Below, piece by piece: positions 9,043 through 15,289 of a DNA stretch of 33,189 bases (the stretch's first letter is position 1; every line of letters starts with the position of its first letter). Both the position numbers and the translations under genes were made by a program. Location of the stretch: positions 1-33,189 of IMG/VR virus record IMGVR_UViG_3300030451_004367. The stretch is one strand, 5' to 3'. This DNA is from a virus. Below the pieces are notes generated by a model. That model saw nothing but the letters and a program-made list of their open reading frames with translations. It was not told the origin of the DNA and searched no databases.

Positions 9043-9180
9043 ATGGATCAAGAGATTTTAGATATATATTGTGAGCATTGTTTAGATGGTGCGGATGAAT
9101 TAGTTTTAGCAGTTGATCATCCTAGGTTTGTTGGCCTATGCCAAAGCTGCTGCGATTATTGTGAGAAGGAGGTAGAGTAA
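9043..9180 (+). CDS. Cys-rich zinc-finger-like microprotein
   Basis: A 45-residue ORF starting at ATG 9043 after ACGGAG. Six cysteines are arranged CEHC (10-13) and CQSCCDYC (33-40), consistent with a treble-clef or ribbon zinc site. It is the first gene of the P_R1 operon, with a TAATG overlap to the next gene. An in-frame GTG at 9004, at the promoter's probable transcription start, would give a 58-residue form. Acidic overall. Function unknown. Confidence 0.75.
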   Translation: MDQEILDIYCEHCLDGADELVLAVDHPRFVGLCQSCCDYCEKEVE

Positions 9181-9512
9181 TGAAAAAACAAAACTTTAAA
9201 AACTCAATAGGTGAGCAGTTAATTAAAAATGATGGTTTAAGATTTATGTATGGTGATACTATTACAACTGTAGGGCATCAAGGATGTATTTCTAATATGA
9301 TTGATATAGAATATAATCATGTATTTTATGGAGAAGGTGTTGAGAGAATCAGATTGAAAAATGTTCCTGAAACATGGAAACTCTTAAAATGGTTTGTAGA
9401 TAATAAAGAGTATGAAGCATATAGTAAAAGTATAGATTGGGATGGTAATGAGGAAATTTCAAAACTTGAAGATACAATTGCTTATAAACATAGATTTGAA
9501 GGGGTGGCATAA
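9180..9512 (+). CDS. Hypothetical early protein
   Basis: A 110-residue soluble protein whose start overlaps the upstream stop (TAATG) and is preceded by GAAGGAGG. Mixed alpha/beta composition, with an N-terminal basic segment, a central beta-like part (GDTITTVGHQGCISNMIDIEY) and a helical C-terminal half. No metal motif or membrane segment, and no family recognised. It sits in an operon of small early proteins, a usual place for host-takeover functions. Confidence 0.75.
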   Translation: MKKQNFKNSIGEQLIKNDGLRFMYGDTITTVGHQGCISNMIDIEYNHVFYGEGVERIRLKNVPETWKLLKWFVDNKEYEAYSKSIDWDGNEEISKLEDTIAYKHRFEGVA

Positions 9513-9520
9513 GCCACCTC
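9501..9520 (+). other. Intercistronic hairpin with stop codon in the loop
   Basis: GGGGTGGC (9501-9508) and GCCACCTC (9513-9520) form an 8-bp stem with one G-U pair around the 4-nt loop ATAA. The TAA stop of the upstream gene (9510-9512) lies in the loop. No T-run follows, so it is not an intrinsic terminator. It could stabilise or process the mRNA or tune expression of the next gene, whose AAGGAG follows closely. Confidence 0.6.
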
Positions 9521-9538
9521 AAGAAAGGAGTTAGTGTA

Positions 9539-9793
9539 ATGGTAACTTATATTGAAAAAAATAATGGTTCATTTATTACAGAGTTGCCTGCACATGAGTA
9601 TAATATTGATATTGATAAAGGATTAGCTTGGGAAGGAAATATTTTAGTAAGTACAAATCCTGATATAAAAATTATGTATAATGAAAGAAGAATTTGGAAA
9701 GAAAAAATCCAAGGTGTTGGCAGGAATGAAAAATGTGTTTGCGGTTCAGGTAAGAAATTTAAAAAATGCTGTATAAATAAGGAGGTCTTGTAA
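9539..9793 (+). CDS. Small SEC-C motif protein
   Basis: An 84-residue protein with a C-terminal SEC-C zinc motif, GRNEKCVCGSGKKFKKCC (61-78), using C66, C68, C77 and C78. SEC-C motifs occur at the C-terminus of SecA, where they bind SecB and ribosomes, and as add-ons in many small or nuclease-associated proteins. The N-terminal 60 residues are beta-like and not recognised. A good AAGGAG precedes the ATG, and the next gene starts in the TAATG overlap. The motif is certain by eye; the function in the phage is not. Confidence 0.85.
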   Translation: MVTYIEKNNGSFITELPAHEYNIDIDKGLAWEGNILVSTNPDIKIMYNERRIWKEKIQGVGRNEKCVCGSGKKFKKCCINKEVL

Positions 9794-10113
9794 TGGCCAT
9801 AAAATCAGTTTTCTATAATACTAATGGTGAGAAATATCCAGATCTCCATAGGTCCTGGAGCCAGGCTAAAACCCAGGATGAGTATATTTATTTGATCTTC
9901 CAGGATAATGATGATAGATCTCTATCTCGTGATGATGTTGAGAAGATCTGTAAGCAGGCTAATAAGAATTGGCCCATCTCTAGTATATGCAGAGCTATTA
10001 ATACCCTGGTAAATAATGATCTGCTGGTTAAATCTAATACCTCCAGGGTAGGGCAGTTTGGTAAGAAGCAAAACTGCTGGAGGCTTAAAACTAATGAAAT
10101 TAGCTTATTTTAG
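9793..10113 (+). CDS. Winged-helix DNA-binding protein (putative)
   Basis: A 106-residue protein with the look of a compact winged helix. Residues ~40-105 run SLSRDDVEKICKQ (helix), PISSICRAINTLVNNDLLV (turn plus recognition helix) and a basic wing VKSNTSRVGQFGKKQNCWRL. Such proteins usually act as small transcription regulators or strand-binding adaptors. It is in the early operon between the SEC-C protein and a membrane microprotein and could regulate the four shared-type promoters. The DNA-binding call rests on pattern only. Confidence 0.65.
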   Translation: MAIKSVFYNTNGEKYPDLHRSWSQAKTQDEYIYLIFQDNDDRSLSRDDVEKICKQANKNWPISSICRAINTLVNNDLLVKSNTSRVGQFGKKQNCWRLKTNEISLF

Positions 10114-10122
10114 GAGTATTTT

Positions 10123-10260
10123 ATGTTAGATCTATATATGTATTGGACTTCAGAATTAAGGTTGTTTATGGTCCAGGAAACGCTCATGTTTGCGCTTGTA
10201 TGTTTTGGCTTTGGTGTAATGTGCCAATGGTTATTGGAAAGATTAACAGATGGCGCATGA
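10123..10260 (+). CDS. Single-span membrane microprotein
   Basis: A 45-residue ORF with TAGGAG upstream of ATG 10123. An amphipathic N-terminus is followed by one membrane helix (about 20-38, ETLMFALVCFGFGVMCQWLL). It overlaps the next gene by 11 bp. Function unknown; early phage membrane microproteins often modulate host envelope processes, which I can only suggest here. Confidence 0.65.
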   Translation: MLDLYMYWTSELRLFMVQETLMFALVCFGFGVMCQWLLERLTDGA

Positions 10261-10444
10261 GAGGCCAAAATGTTTTTATTGTGGCCATGATGCTATATGG
10301 GGTGGTGATCATATGATGGATGAATGTGGAATAGAGGATGTAGAAGGTATGGTATGTAATTGGGGATGCGCTAATAATGATTGTGCTGTTTCTATTATAT
10401 ACTATCATTTAGTAGATGAGATAAAAGAGGATAAAAATGGCTAA
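10250..10444 (+). CDS. Zinc-finger microprotein
   Basis: A 64-residue acidic protein with Cys at 8, 11, 26, 36, 40 and 45 (KCFYCGHDAIWGGDH and CNWGCANNDC). The first CxxC with flanking His looks like one knuckle of a zinc ribbon. It overlaps both neighbours (11 bp upstream, 8 bp downstream), so it is probably translationally coupled. Similar small Cys-rich proteins are common and unnamed in phages. Confidence 0.7.
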   Translation: MAHERPKCFYCGHDAIWGGDHMMDECGIEDVEGMVCNWGCANNDCAVSIIYYHLVDEIKEDKNG

Positions 10445-10652
10445 ATTTGAAGATGTGCGGATAGTGATCCAGAAAAACAAAAAATGTTCTGTATGTAGAG
10501 GTATAGGTAGTATTGGATCTACAGAATACTTTGATGGATCATATGAATATGATTGTAGTAAATGTTCTGGATCAGGATCTGTAATAGTTAATAGAAGGAT
10601 TAGTATAGAGCAATTAGCTTTAATGATAAAAGAGGTAAACAATGAAAGTTAA
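10437..10652 (+). CDS. DnaJ-type zinc-finger microprotein
   Basis: A 71-residue protein containing two CxxCxGxG repeats, CSVCRGIG (17-24) and CSKCSGSG (40-47), about 23 residues apart. This is one zinc centre of the DnaJ cysteine-rich domain without the J domain. In phages and plants, J-less versions bind substrates or partners; here it may act as a small chaperone or an RNA/protein adaptor. AGAGG precedes the start. The C-terminal helix (RRISIEQLALMIKEV) could be a dimerisation or partner-binding segment. Confidence 0.75.
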   Translation: MAKFEDVRIVIQKNKKCSVCRGIGSIGSTEYFDGSYEYDCSKCSGSGSVIVNRRISIEQLALMIKEVNNES

Positions 10653-10839
10653 AAAGAAATTATTCCAGCAGCTTAATTTTAGGGTGCCGATAGGACTATG
10701 GCAAAGATTCGAGATGATCTGGTTAGAAGAAAAAAATAAAACTGAAGATAAAAAGGTTTTAAAAGCAGATCTTCAGGTAGAAATATTTAAAAAGGGGTTA
10801 GAGAATTGGAAAAAGAAAGCCAGATTCCTGGGAAGATAA
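10642..10839 (+). CDS. Small basic protein, possible ribbon-helix-helix
   Basis: A 65-residue Lys-rich protein. The segment QLNFRVPIGLWQRFEMIWLE (10-29) resembles the strand-helix start of ribbon-helix-helix DNA-binding proteins, and the second helix could be ADLQVEIFKKGLENWKK. AAGAGG precedes the ATG. It overlaps the upstream gene by 11 bp and the nuclease gene by 34 bp. A DNA-binding role is a weak inference. Confidence 0.6.
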   Translation: MKVKKKLFQQLNFRVPIGLWQRFEMIWLEEKNKTEDKKVLKADLQVEIFKKGLENWKKKARFLGR

Positions 10840-11708
10840 AAAGCTTGCTAGAGCCAGCTTGCCAGATAGCTAGATTGGATACTGGTAATGGTAGAGTATA
10901 TTATGATATAGCTGCTGCCAATGAGAGTTTAAGGCATTATTTTTATGGAGTTACTAGTGTATTAGATGGAGCTTTAGCTAAAGGTTATGGCTATAACAAA
11001 TGGCTAGGAGATTCTCTCTCATACTCTCATGCTTTAGATTATGCTATGGAAAAAGCAGATGCAGGCACTTTGGTCCATGCTATAATTGATGATCTAAATG
11101 CAGGGATTACAGTAGATACAGATGCTGGATGGTATAACGAAAGAAAAGATAAAACTGTACCAATTACAGATCTAAATAAAACTATGGTAGAAGCTTATAT
11201 AAAATTTTACCAGGAAAATAGCGTAGATATTGTAGCTAGTGAGATAACATTATATAATCCAAAAAGGTATAAAAATAGGCATCAGGAAGGATATAGATAC
11301 CCTTTTGCAGGTACAGCGGATATAGTTTGTAAAATACCAGATAAAAAGGGTAATTTACGATTAGCTATAGTAGATGTTAAAACTGGTAATGAGTACCCAA
11401 AAAGCCATGAACTACAGCTAACAGCATATAAAATACTATATGATAGTTTACATGGATCAGCATTTGGAGATATTGATGATCTATACTGTCTATATCTAAA
11501 AAAAACTGGTAATTATAAGTTAGTTAAATATAATTATCAGCCAGAGGTATGGTATATGGTATATGATCTATTTAATTATATGATTAGTAATAAACTTGGT
11601 AAAATGCCAGTAATAAAAGAGAAAAAACAAAAGCCCAGGTATTACAGCCTGGATCAATCAGGAGAAAAAACAGATGGATCAAACAACAGAAAAGAAACCG
11701 CTATTTAA
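10806..11708 (+). CDS. PD-(D/E)XK nuclease, RecB/Cas4-like exonuclease
   Basis: A 300-residue predicted nuclease for phage recombination or DNA end-processing. Visible motifs: H91 in GTLVHAIIDD, the GTAD segment (169-172), the catalytic VDVKTG (189-194, D190 and K192), and the QLTAY motif (Q204, Y208) that follows in the RecB family. The start is TTG at 10806, the first in-frame start after the upstream stop that has a ribosome site (AAAGGGG, 8 nt upstream). The start lies within the preceding gene, and its end overlaps the SSB gene by 35 bp. A nuclease paired with an SSB resembles phage recombination modules, although no annealase is recognised. Confidence 0.85.
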   Translation: MEKESQIPGKIKSLLEPACQIARLDTGNGRVYYDIAAANESLRHYFYGVTSVLDGALAKGYGYNKWLGDSLSYSHALDYAMEKADAGTLVHAIIDDLNAGITVDTDAGWYNERKDKTVPITDLNKTMVEAYIKFYQENSVDIVASEITLYNPKRYKNRHQEGYRYPFAGTADIVCKIPDKKGNLRLAIVDVKTGNEYPKSHELQLTAYKILYDSLHGSAFGDIDDLYCLYLKKTGNYKLVKYNYQPEVWYMVYDLFNYMISNKLGKMPVIKEKKQKPRYYSLDQSGEKTDGSNNRKETAI

Positions 11709-12207
11709 GCCACAGCAAACATTAAACACGCCTAGGCTTGTAACGCTTGAGGGAGCAGAGCCTTTTTATAGTAAAGAGGATCAATATGGTAAAATGAACT
11801 ATGGCTATAATGTAGTAGTAGATGGCCAGAGTATGACCTGGTTTTGTAGTGAGTCGGTTAATAAACTTATCAAAGCCGCATTTATAAAACAAGGTGAGGA
11901 GTTTAGTATAGAGTTTAAATCTGGAACAAATCAAAAAACAAATCAGCCATATAAGATCTGGTTATTAAATGGTAAAAATTTAAATGATCTGATGCAGGAA
12001 GCAAAGGTAACACAAAATCCTGCACCTGGACCAATGAAGGCAGCGGATCCAGTAGCTACACCTAGCTCTGATCAAATAGCGCCACAAAGCGCATCAGGTA
12101 TAAAGGATGCAGAAAAACTTGAGATCTTATGGAATGATTTCAAAGAAAGGAATCCAGATAAAGTACTACCTGAAGCTATTATTAATGATGAGGATATACC
12201 CTTCTAA
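11674..12207 (+). CDS. Single-stranded DNA-binding protein (putative)
   Basis: A 177-residue protein. Residues ~15-110 are beta-rich and look like an OB fold (PRLVTLEGAEPFYSKED, YGYNVVVDGQSMTWFCSES). Residues ~115-145 form a Pro/Ala/Ser-rich linker, and the protein ends in NDEDIPF. An acidic tip ending in DIPF or DDIPF is the hallmark of bacterial-type SSBs, where it recruits host replication and repair proteins. The gene directly follows and overlaps a RecB-like nuclease and has AGGAG before the ATG. The OB fold is only inferred, but the tail plus context makes SSB likely. Confidence 0.78.
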   Translation: MDQTTEKKPLFKPQQTLNTPRLVTLEGAEPFYSKEDQYGKMNYGYNVVVDGQSMTWFCSESVNKLIKAAFIKQGEEFSIEFKSGTNQKTNQPYKIWLLNGKNLNDLMQEAKVTQNPAPGPMKAADPVATPSSDQIAPQSASGIKDAEKLEILWNDFKERNPDKVLPEAIINDEDIPF

Positions 12208-12458
12208 TGTTAAGCCTAGCTAGTGATACCTACCAGGCCTCCTGGCCTAGACTCCGTAGTTGCTATCAATCACAACTAGCTAGGCTATTATTTTGCCTGG
12301 GCCTTCATAGATCTACAGAAAAAAGTGATGCTGTTGGATCTAGTGAGGATGGAGGTCCAGGACAAAAGCCTAGTGATAAAAAAATAGATTTTAAAAGATG
12401 CGATCATCCATATAGAGCATATGGATCTGTTTGTGTTATTTGCGGAGATGTAAGATGA
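12207..12458 (+). CDS. Zinc-finger microprotein with structured 5' coding region
   Basis: An 83-residue ORF in a TAATG overlap with the SSB gene. The C-terminal ~25 residues carry a C-x-H...CxxC site (C65, H67, C76, C79 in RCDHPYRAYGSVCVICGD). The N-terminal 40 residues (Trp/Arg/Leu-rich) are unlike the other proteins and are encoded by DNA that forms a long inverted repeat. No other in-frame start exists before the zinc finger. Either the hairpin controls translation of this gene or the 5' part serves as a DNA/RNA element that happens to be translated. Confidence 0.6.
   Translation: MLSLASDTYQASWPRLRSCYQSQLARLLFCLGLHRSTEKSDAVGSSEDGGPGQKPSDKKIDFKRCDHPYRAYGSVCVICGDVR
12213..12286. repeat. Long inverted repeat with nested hairpin
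   Basis: AGCCTAGCTAGT (12213-12224) is the exact reverse complement of ACTAGCTAGGCT (12275-12286). Inside lies a second hairpin, AGGCC-TCCT-GGCCT (12235-12248). The whole 74-bp block begins right after the SSB stop, is more GC-rich than its surroundings and has no T tail. Possible roles are an mRNA structural element, a protein-binding site or part of a replication origin. Confidence 0.65.
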
Positions 12459-12619
12459 GTATATTGTTTGATGGGCTATATAATATAGTTTCTATATTAT
12501 GTGCAATAATTTTTTTTGTAGGTATGTTTACTTGCGCTATTGCTGTATATGGAATAGTAAATGAAGCTACTAAATATTTAAAAAGAAATGCCTATAAAGA
12601 AGAAACCCTGGATAACTGA
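12455..12619 (+). CDS. Single-span membrane microprotein
   Basis: A 54-residue protein. I choose ATG 12455, which overlaps the upstream TGA (ATGA), over the ATG at 12431, which would lie inside the previous gene without a reason. One long membrane helix spans about residues 8-36 (NIVSILCAIIFFVGMFTCAI), followed by a charged C-terminal tail (KYLKRNAYKEETLDN). Unknown function. Confidence 0.6.
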   Translation: MSILFDGLYNIVSILCAIIFFVGMFTCAIAVYGIVNEATKYLKRNAYKEETLDN

Positions 12620-12791
12620 AAGGGAAATGGCAGCCTTTGAAAAACCACCATTTAAGCCTAGTGTTAAATGTAATGATTGTGATAACTGGGCTAATAGAAT
12701 AGTTGCATTTATAAAGTTTGATCCAGTTAAAGTTTGTGATGATTGTTATTTTAAGTATTACCAAAAATTTGTAAAGAGGACCTATAGATAA
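12588..12791 (+). CDS. Zinc-ribbon microprotein
   Basis: A 67-residue basic protein with CNDC (28-31) and CDDC (50-53), a classic two-knuckle zinc ribbon with a 19-residue spacer. It overlaps the upstream membrane gene by 32 bp and the downstream gene by 3 bp (TAATG). It may bind nucleic acid given its Lys/Arg-rich ends (PIKKKPW, KFVKRTYR), but no family was recognised. Confidence 0.7.
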   Translation: MPIKKKPWITEREMAAFEKPPFKPSVKCNDCDNWANRIVAFIKFDPVKVCDDCYFKYYQKFVKRTYR

Positions 12792-12919
12792 TGGAAATTT
12801 TATTTTATATGCTAGTATGGTTCTTTTTATCAATAATCCCATTTGTGATATGGGCGGCAGCTGTTGAGCTGTTTAGATATATAATGAATAAGTTAAGGAG
12901 TAAAGATGGCCAGGAATAG
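12791..12919 (+). CDS. Single-span membrane microprotein
   Basis: A 42-residue ORF starting in a TAATG overlap and ending 14 bp inside the replication gene. Nearly the whole N-terminal half is a membrane helix (residues 3-28, containing LVWFFLSIIPFVIWAAAV), followed by a basic tail (RYIMNKLRSKDGQE). Too short for homology by eye; supported by overlaps on both sides and composition. Confidence 0.5.
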   Translation: MEILFYMLVWFFLSIIPFVIWAAAVELFRYIMNKLRSKDGQE

Positions 12920-13883
12920 AATGATAAAAAAAGAATTTTGGACTAGTGAGCAGATCATGAATTTGCCAATAGGAGCTAGATTATTATTTATTGGTATGTG
13001 GAATCAGGCAGATGATGAAGGTATTTTAAAAAACTCTCCAATGCAGTTAAAAGCGCAGATATTTCCCTGCGATATGGAAATAGATCTAGCTAAAATAAAG
13101 TATTATATAGATCTAATTAAAGCTGAAAATCTTATTATTTATAATCAAAAAACTGAAGCAGAGGATCAAAACCTGATCAAAATTAAAAAATGGTGCGATC
13201 ATCAAAAGATCAGCAAGCCAACACCTAGTAAGTATAACTTTATAGAGGAGGATCAGGAACACTCCAGGAGGACTCCAGGAGTAGTTAAGGAGGACTCCTC
13301 CCCAAAGGAAAGTAAAGTAATAGAAAATAAAGTAAAAGAAAGTAAAGTAAAGAAAACTAAAACAAACAAAAGCGGTATGAGTGATATTTTTCTTAAATGG
13401 TGGAAAACATACAACAAAGATAGTTACAGAGAAAAAGCCTGGAACAAGTGGAAAGCATTAAAAGAATCTGATCATGAGATTGTATTGAACCATACAAAGA
13501 GGTTTGTATTAGTAACAGAAAAACAATTTAGACCAGATGGTTTTAGATACCTGGCTAATAAAACTTATTTAAATGAAATTATTGATACAGGACCTGATAA
13601 AACAACTGATTTAAAAGCAGAGGAAAAGCATAAGCGAATCCTGGAGCGCCAGCGAGAGGAGGAGCGGAAAGCTAGGGAAGCTTATGAAGCTGATCCAGTA
13701 GGTGAAGATGAATCTATAGCTGATCTTATAGGTCTACCAAAGAAATCTAATATAGCTGTAGCGCCAGAGGATAGCCCTAAAAGCTCGAAAAAGATAGCAA
13801 GCCTTACCAGCTTACATAAAGAAGATAAAAGTAGCAGTAAAGGATCATTTAAGAGCCTAGGGAGCATAATAGGAAATGAATAA
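12906..13883 (+). CDS. Replication initiator / replisome organiser (lambda O-like architecture)
   Basis: A 325-residue protein. The N-terminal ~100 residues (RMIKKEFWTSEQIMNLPIGA, RLLFIGMWNQADDEG, LKAQIFPCD) match the winged-helix N-domain of phage replisome organisers. A Lys/Ser/Glu-rich linker (~115-155) follows, then a helical domain with WWKTYNKDSYREKAWNKWK (~164-182) typical of the C-part of such proteins. The last ~100 residues are charged and disordered. AAGGAG precedes ATG 12906. The linker is encoded by tandem DNA repeats, so the origin may lie within the gene as in lambda O. No helicase or loader is present, so it probably recruits the host helicase. Confidence 0.75.
   Translation: MARNRMIKKEFWTSEQIMNLPIGARLLFIGMWNQADDEGILKNSPMQLKAQIFPCDMEIDLAKIKYYIDLIKAENLIIYNQKTEAEDQNLIKIKKWCDHQKISKPTPSKYNFIEEDQEHSRRTPGVVKEDSSPKESKVIENKVKESKVKKTKTNKSGMSDIFLKWWKTYNKDSYREKAWNKWKALKESDHEIVLNHTKRFVLVTEKQFRPDGFRYLANKTYLNEIIDTGPDKTTDLKAEEKHKRILERQREEERKAREAYEADPVGEDESIADLIGLPKKSNIAVAPEDSPKSSKKIASLTSLHKEDKSSSKGSFKSLGSIIGNE
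13261..13350. repeat. Candidate replication origin: repeats inside the initiator gene
   Basis: Left part: ACTCCAGGAG twice (13261-13270, 13272-13281) and GGAGGACTCC twice (13267-13276, 13289-13298), the second extending to the palindrome GGAGGACTCCTCC. Right part: three AT-rich copies of GAAAGTAAAGTAA at 13308, 13323 (one mismatch) and 13338, exactly 15 bp apart, encoding an E-S/N-K-V-x pentapeptide repeat. A GC-rich structured block beside AT-rich iterons within an initiator gene resembles lambda-type origins. Confidence 0.55.
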
Positions 13884-14331
13884 GCTATATATAGGTATAG
13901 ATCCAGGTAAATCAGGTGGCATAGCAATTATATATCATGATAACTTATATTGTATCAAATGCCCTGCTACAGTACATGATATGGTAGAGGAAATACAGAT
14001 ACCTTTAGATATGATGGATGTGCCTAGATCTAAAGCTGTTATAGAATTTGTACACAGTATGCCAGGGCAAGGTGTTAAGTCTATGTTTACATTTGGCCAA
14101 AACTATGGAACCTGGCTAGGCATCTTGGCGGCTCTAAAGATACCATATGATATAGTAGCTCCAGGCAAATGGATGAAACATTTTGGATCAATGCCTAAAG
14201 ATAAAAAAGATAGAAAGAATAAGCTAAAGCAGTTGGCCCAGCAAGCGTATCCAGATCAGCGTGTAACATTAGCTACAGCGGATGCTATATTGATGGCTAT
14301 ATATGCCAGGGATAAAGATAGTGAAGGCTAG
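13876..14331 (+). CDS. RuvC-like Holliday junction resolvase
   Basis: A 151-residue RNase H-fold nuclease that should cut branched DNA before packaging. The N-terminus carries the RuvC signature YIGIDPGKSGGIA (D9 catalytic), then the second acidic residue E57 in AVIEFVH, a conserved FGQNYGTWLGIL helix, and the C-terminal acidic site in TLATADAILMA (D136), preceded by a Lys-rich KDKKDRKNK stretch. Length and motif order fit phage RuvC-like resolvases. It overlaps the initiator gene by 8 bp and lies just upstream of the terminase small subunit. Confidence 0.88.
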   Translation: MNKLYIGIDPGKSGGIAIIYHDNLYCIKCPATVHDMVEEIQIPLDMMDVPRSKAVIEFVHSMPGQGVKSMFTFGQNYGTWLGILAALKIPYDIVAPGKWMKHFGSMPKDKKDRKNKLKQLAQQAYPDQRVTLATADAILMAIYARDKDSEG

Positions 14332-14574
14332 GTTAGATCTGGAAAAACAAACTCCCCAGCGGCTTACATTTAGGGGTGATCTATACACCACAATATGTAG
14401 TATATTAAAAGTTTACATAAAACCAATTATCAGAAAAAGGGGTAATGGCATACTATATATAGGGGTAATGAAAGGGGTAAAAGGTTTGCGATCCACCGAG
14501 GGGGAGGGGGGATCTGTATCTGCTGGTGCGGAGTTCACCTTACGAGAAAATTTAAAATATAAAGGGGTAATTTA
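14332..14574 (+). other. G-tract-rich region before terS: candidate packaging (cos/pac) site
   Basis: About 240 bp with little coding evidence. On the plus strand it holds seven G-tracts of four or more: 14373-14376, 14439-14442, 14462-14465, 14474-14477, 14500-14504, 14506-14511 and 14564-14567. Most sit in the repeat AGGGGT(A/G)AT. The block around 14485-14515 is strikingly GC-rich for this genome. Terminase recognition sites often lie at or before terS, so this is the best candidate for the packaging site. The GGGGTAAT form also serves as a ribosome site elsewhere in this phage. Confidence 0.45.
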
Positions 14575-14575
14575 A
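14468..14575 (+). CDS. Doubtful small ORF upstream of terS
   Basis: A 35-residue ORF starting at ATG 14468, preceded closely by AGGGGTA, with its TAA overlapping the terS ATG (TAATG), the coupling seen at many real junctions here. The frame is open further upstream to 14303, but that start lies inside the resolvase gene without a ribosome site. The peptide (VKGLRSTEGEGGSVSAGAEF) has no recognised motif, and its central part is dictated by the G-rich block. It may be a packaging site that happens to be open. Confidence 0.3.
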   Translation: MKGVKGLRSTEGEGGSVSAGAEFTLRENLKYKGVI

Positions 14576-15288
14576 TGAGCAGATTACCAGCTGAAAAATC
14601 AGCGCTGAAAAAAAGAATATTAATAGATATAGTTGCTATGGATCCAGGCGTAACTAATCAATTTTTAGCTAGGGAATTAAAAGTTAAAAATGAAACAATA
14701 GCTAGCTGGCGTAATGATCCAAAGATGATAGAGGCGGTATATGATAGATATATGGAGCTAGCTGGAAAAGAGTTACCTTTAGTAGTTGGCGCATTACTAG
14801 AAGAAGCAAAGCTTGGAAATGTTAGGGCCGCAGAATTAGTCCTAAAGCATTTTGGTAAATTACAAGATACGTTAGTAGTAAAAGTAGAAGCTCCATTTAT
14901 GCAGCATCTGAAAGCTGCGAAAATTGATCATATAGAAGATGCAGAGATTGTAGAAGATCTAGGACCTGAAGCGATCGGAGAGTCTATAAAATTATCCCAG
15001 GAAATTTTAGCAAAGCTACCGCCTAGAGATAAAACAAATGATCATCCTAGCATTAAAAATACTATAGATAATAAAAGAGTTAAAGCTATAGACTCTGAAA
15101 TCCTTAAAAGAAAAAAGAGCCAGGAAAAAGCCAAATATGAGCGCAAGAAATTAAATAAAAAAGCTAAAGCTTTAGGGCTTGAACCAATGCCTGGAGGCCG
15201 CCCATCAAAATCTGAAAGAGATGCCTGGCTTAAAAAACTAAAAAAGCTTGAGGCCGAGAAAATAGAAAAAAATAAAAACAAGGGGTAA
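14575..15288 (+). CDS. terS: Terminase small subunit
   Basis: A 237-residue DNA-recognition subunit of the packaging motor. An N-terminal helix-turn-helix is clear (residues ~20-50: VTNQFLARELKVKNETIASW, then RNDPKMIEAVYDRYM). It continues into the helical segment typical of small terminases (ELPLVVGALLEEAKLGNVRA, AELVLKHFGKL). The C-terminal 80 residues are Lys/Glu-rich and charged, probably contacting TerL or DNA. Ribosome site AAAGGGG. Unusually, the gene lies about 7 kb from terL (22843) and on the opposite strand. Confidence 0.8.
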   Translation: MSRLPAEKSALKKRILIDIVAMDPGVTNQFLARELKVKNETIASWRNDPKMIEAVYDRYMELAGKELPLVVGALLEEAKLGNVRAAELVLKHFGKLQDTLVVKVEAPFMQHLKAAKIDHIEDAEIVEDLGPEAIGESIKLSQEILAKLPPRDKTNDHPSIKNTIDNKRVKAIDSEILKRKKSQEKAKYERKKLNKKAKALGLEPMPGGRPSKSERDAWLKKLKKLEAEKIEKNKNKG

Positions 15289-15289
15289 T

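Noticed and set aside
13308-13350. Short CRISPR-like array.
   Set aside because: The repeat unit is only 13 of 15 bp, without unique spacers, and encodes a pentapeptide repeat in a recognised gene.
14303-14467. Upstream extension of the frame before terS as a 90-residue protein.
   Set aside because: Its ATG lies within the end of the resolvase gene without a ribosome site, and the product has no protein-like pattern; only the final 35 codons have a possible start signal.
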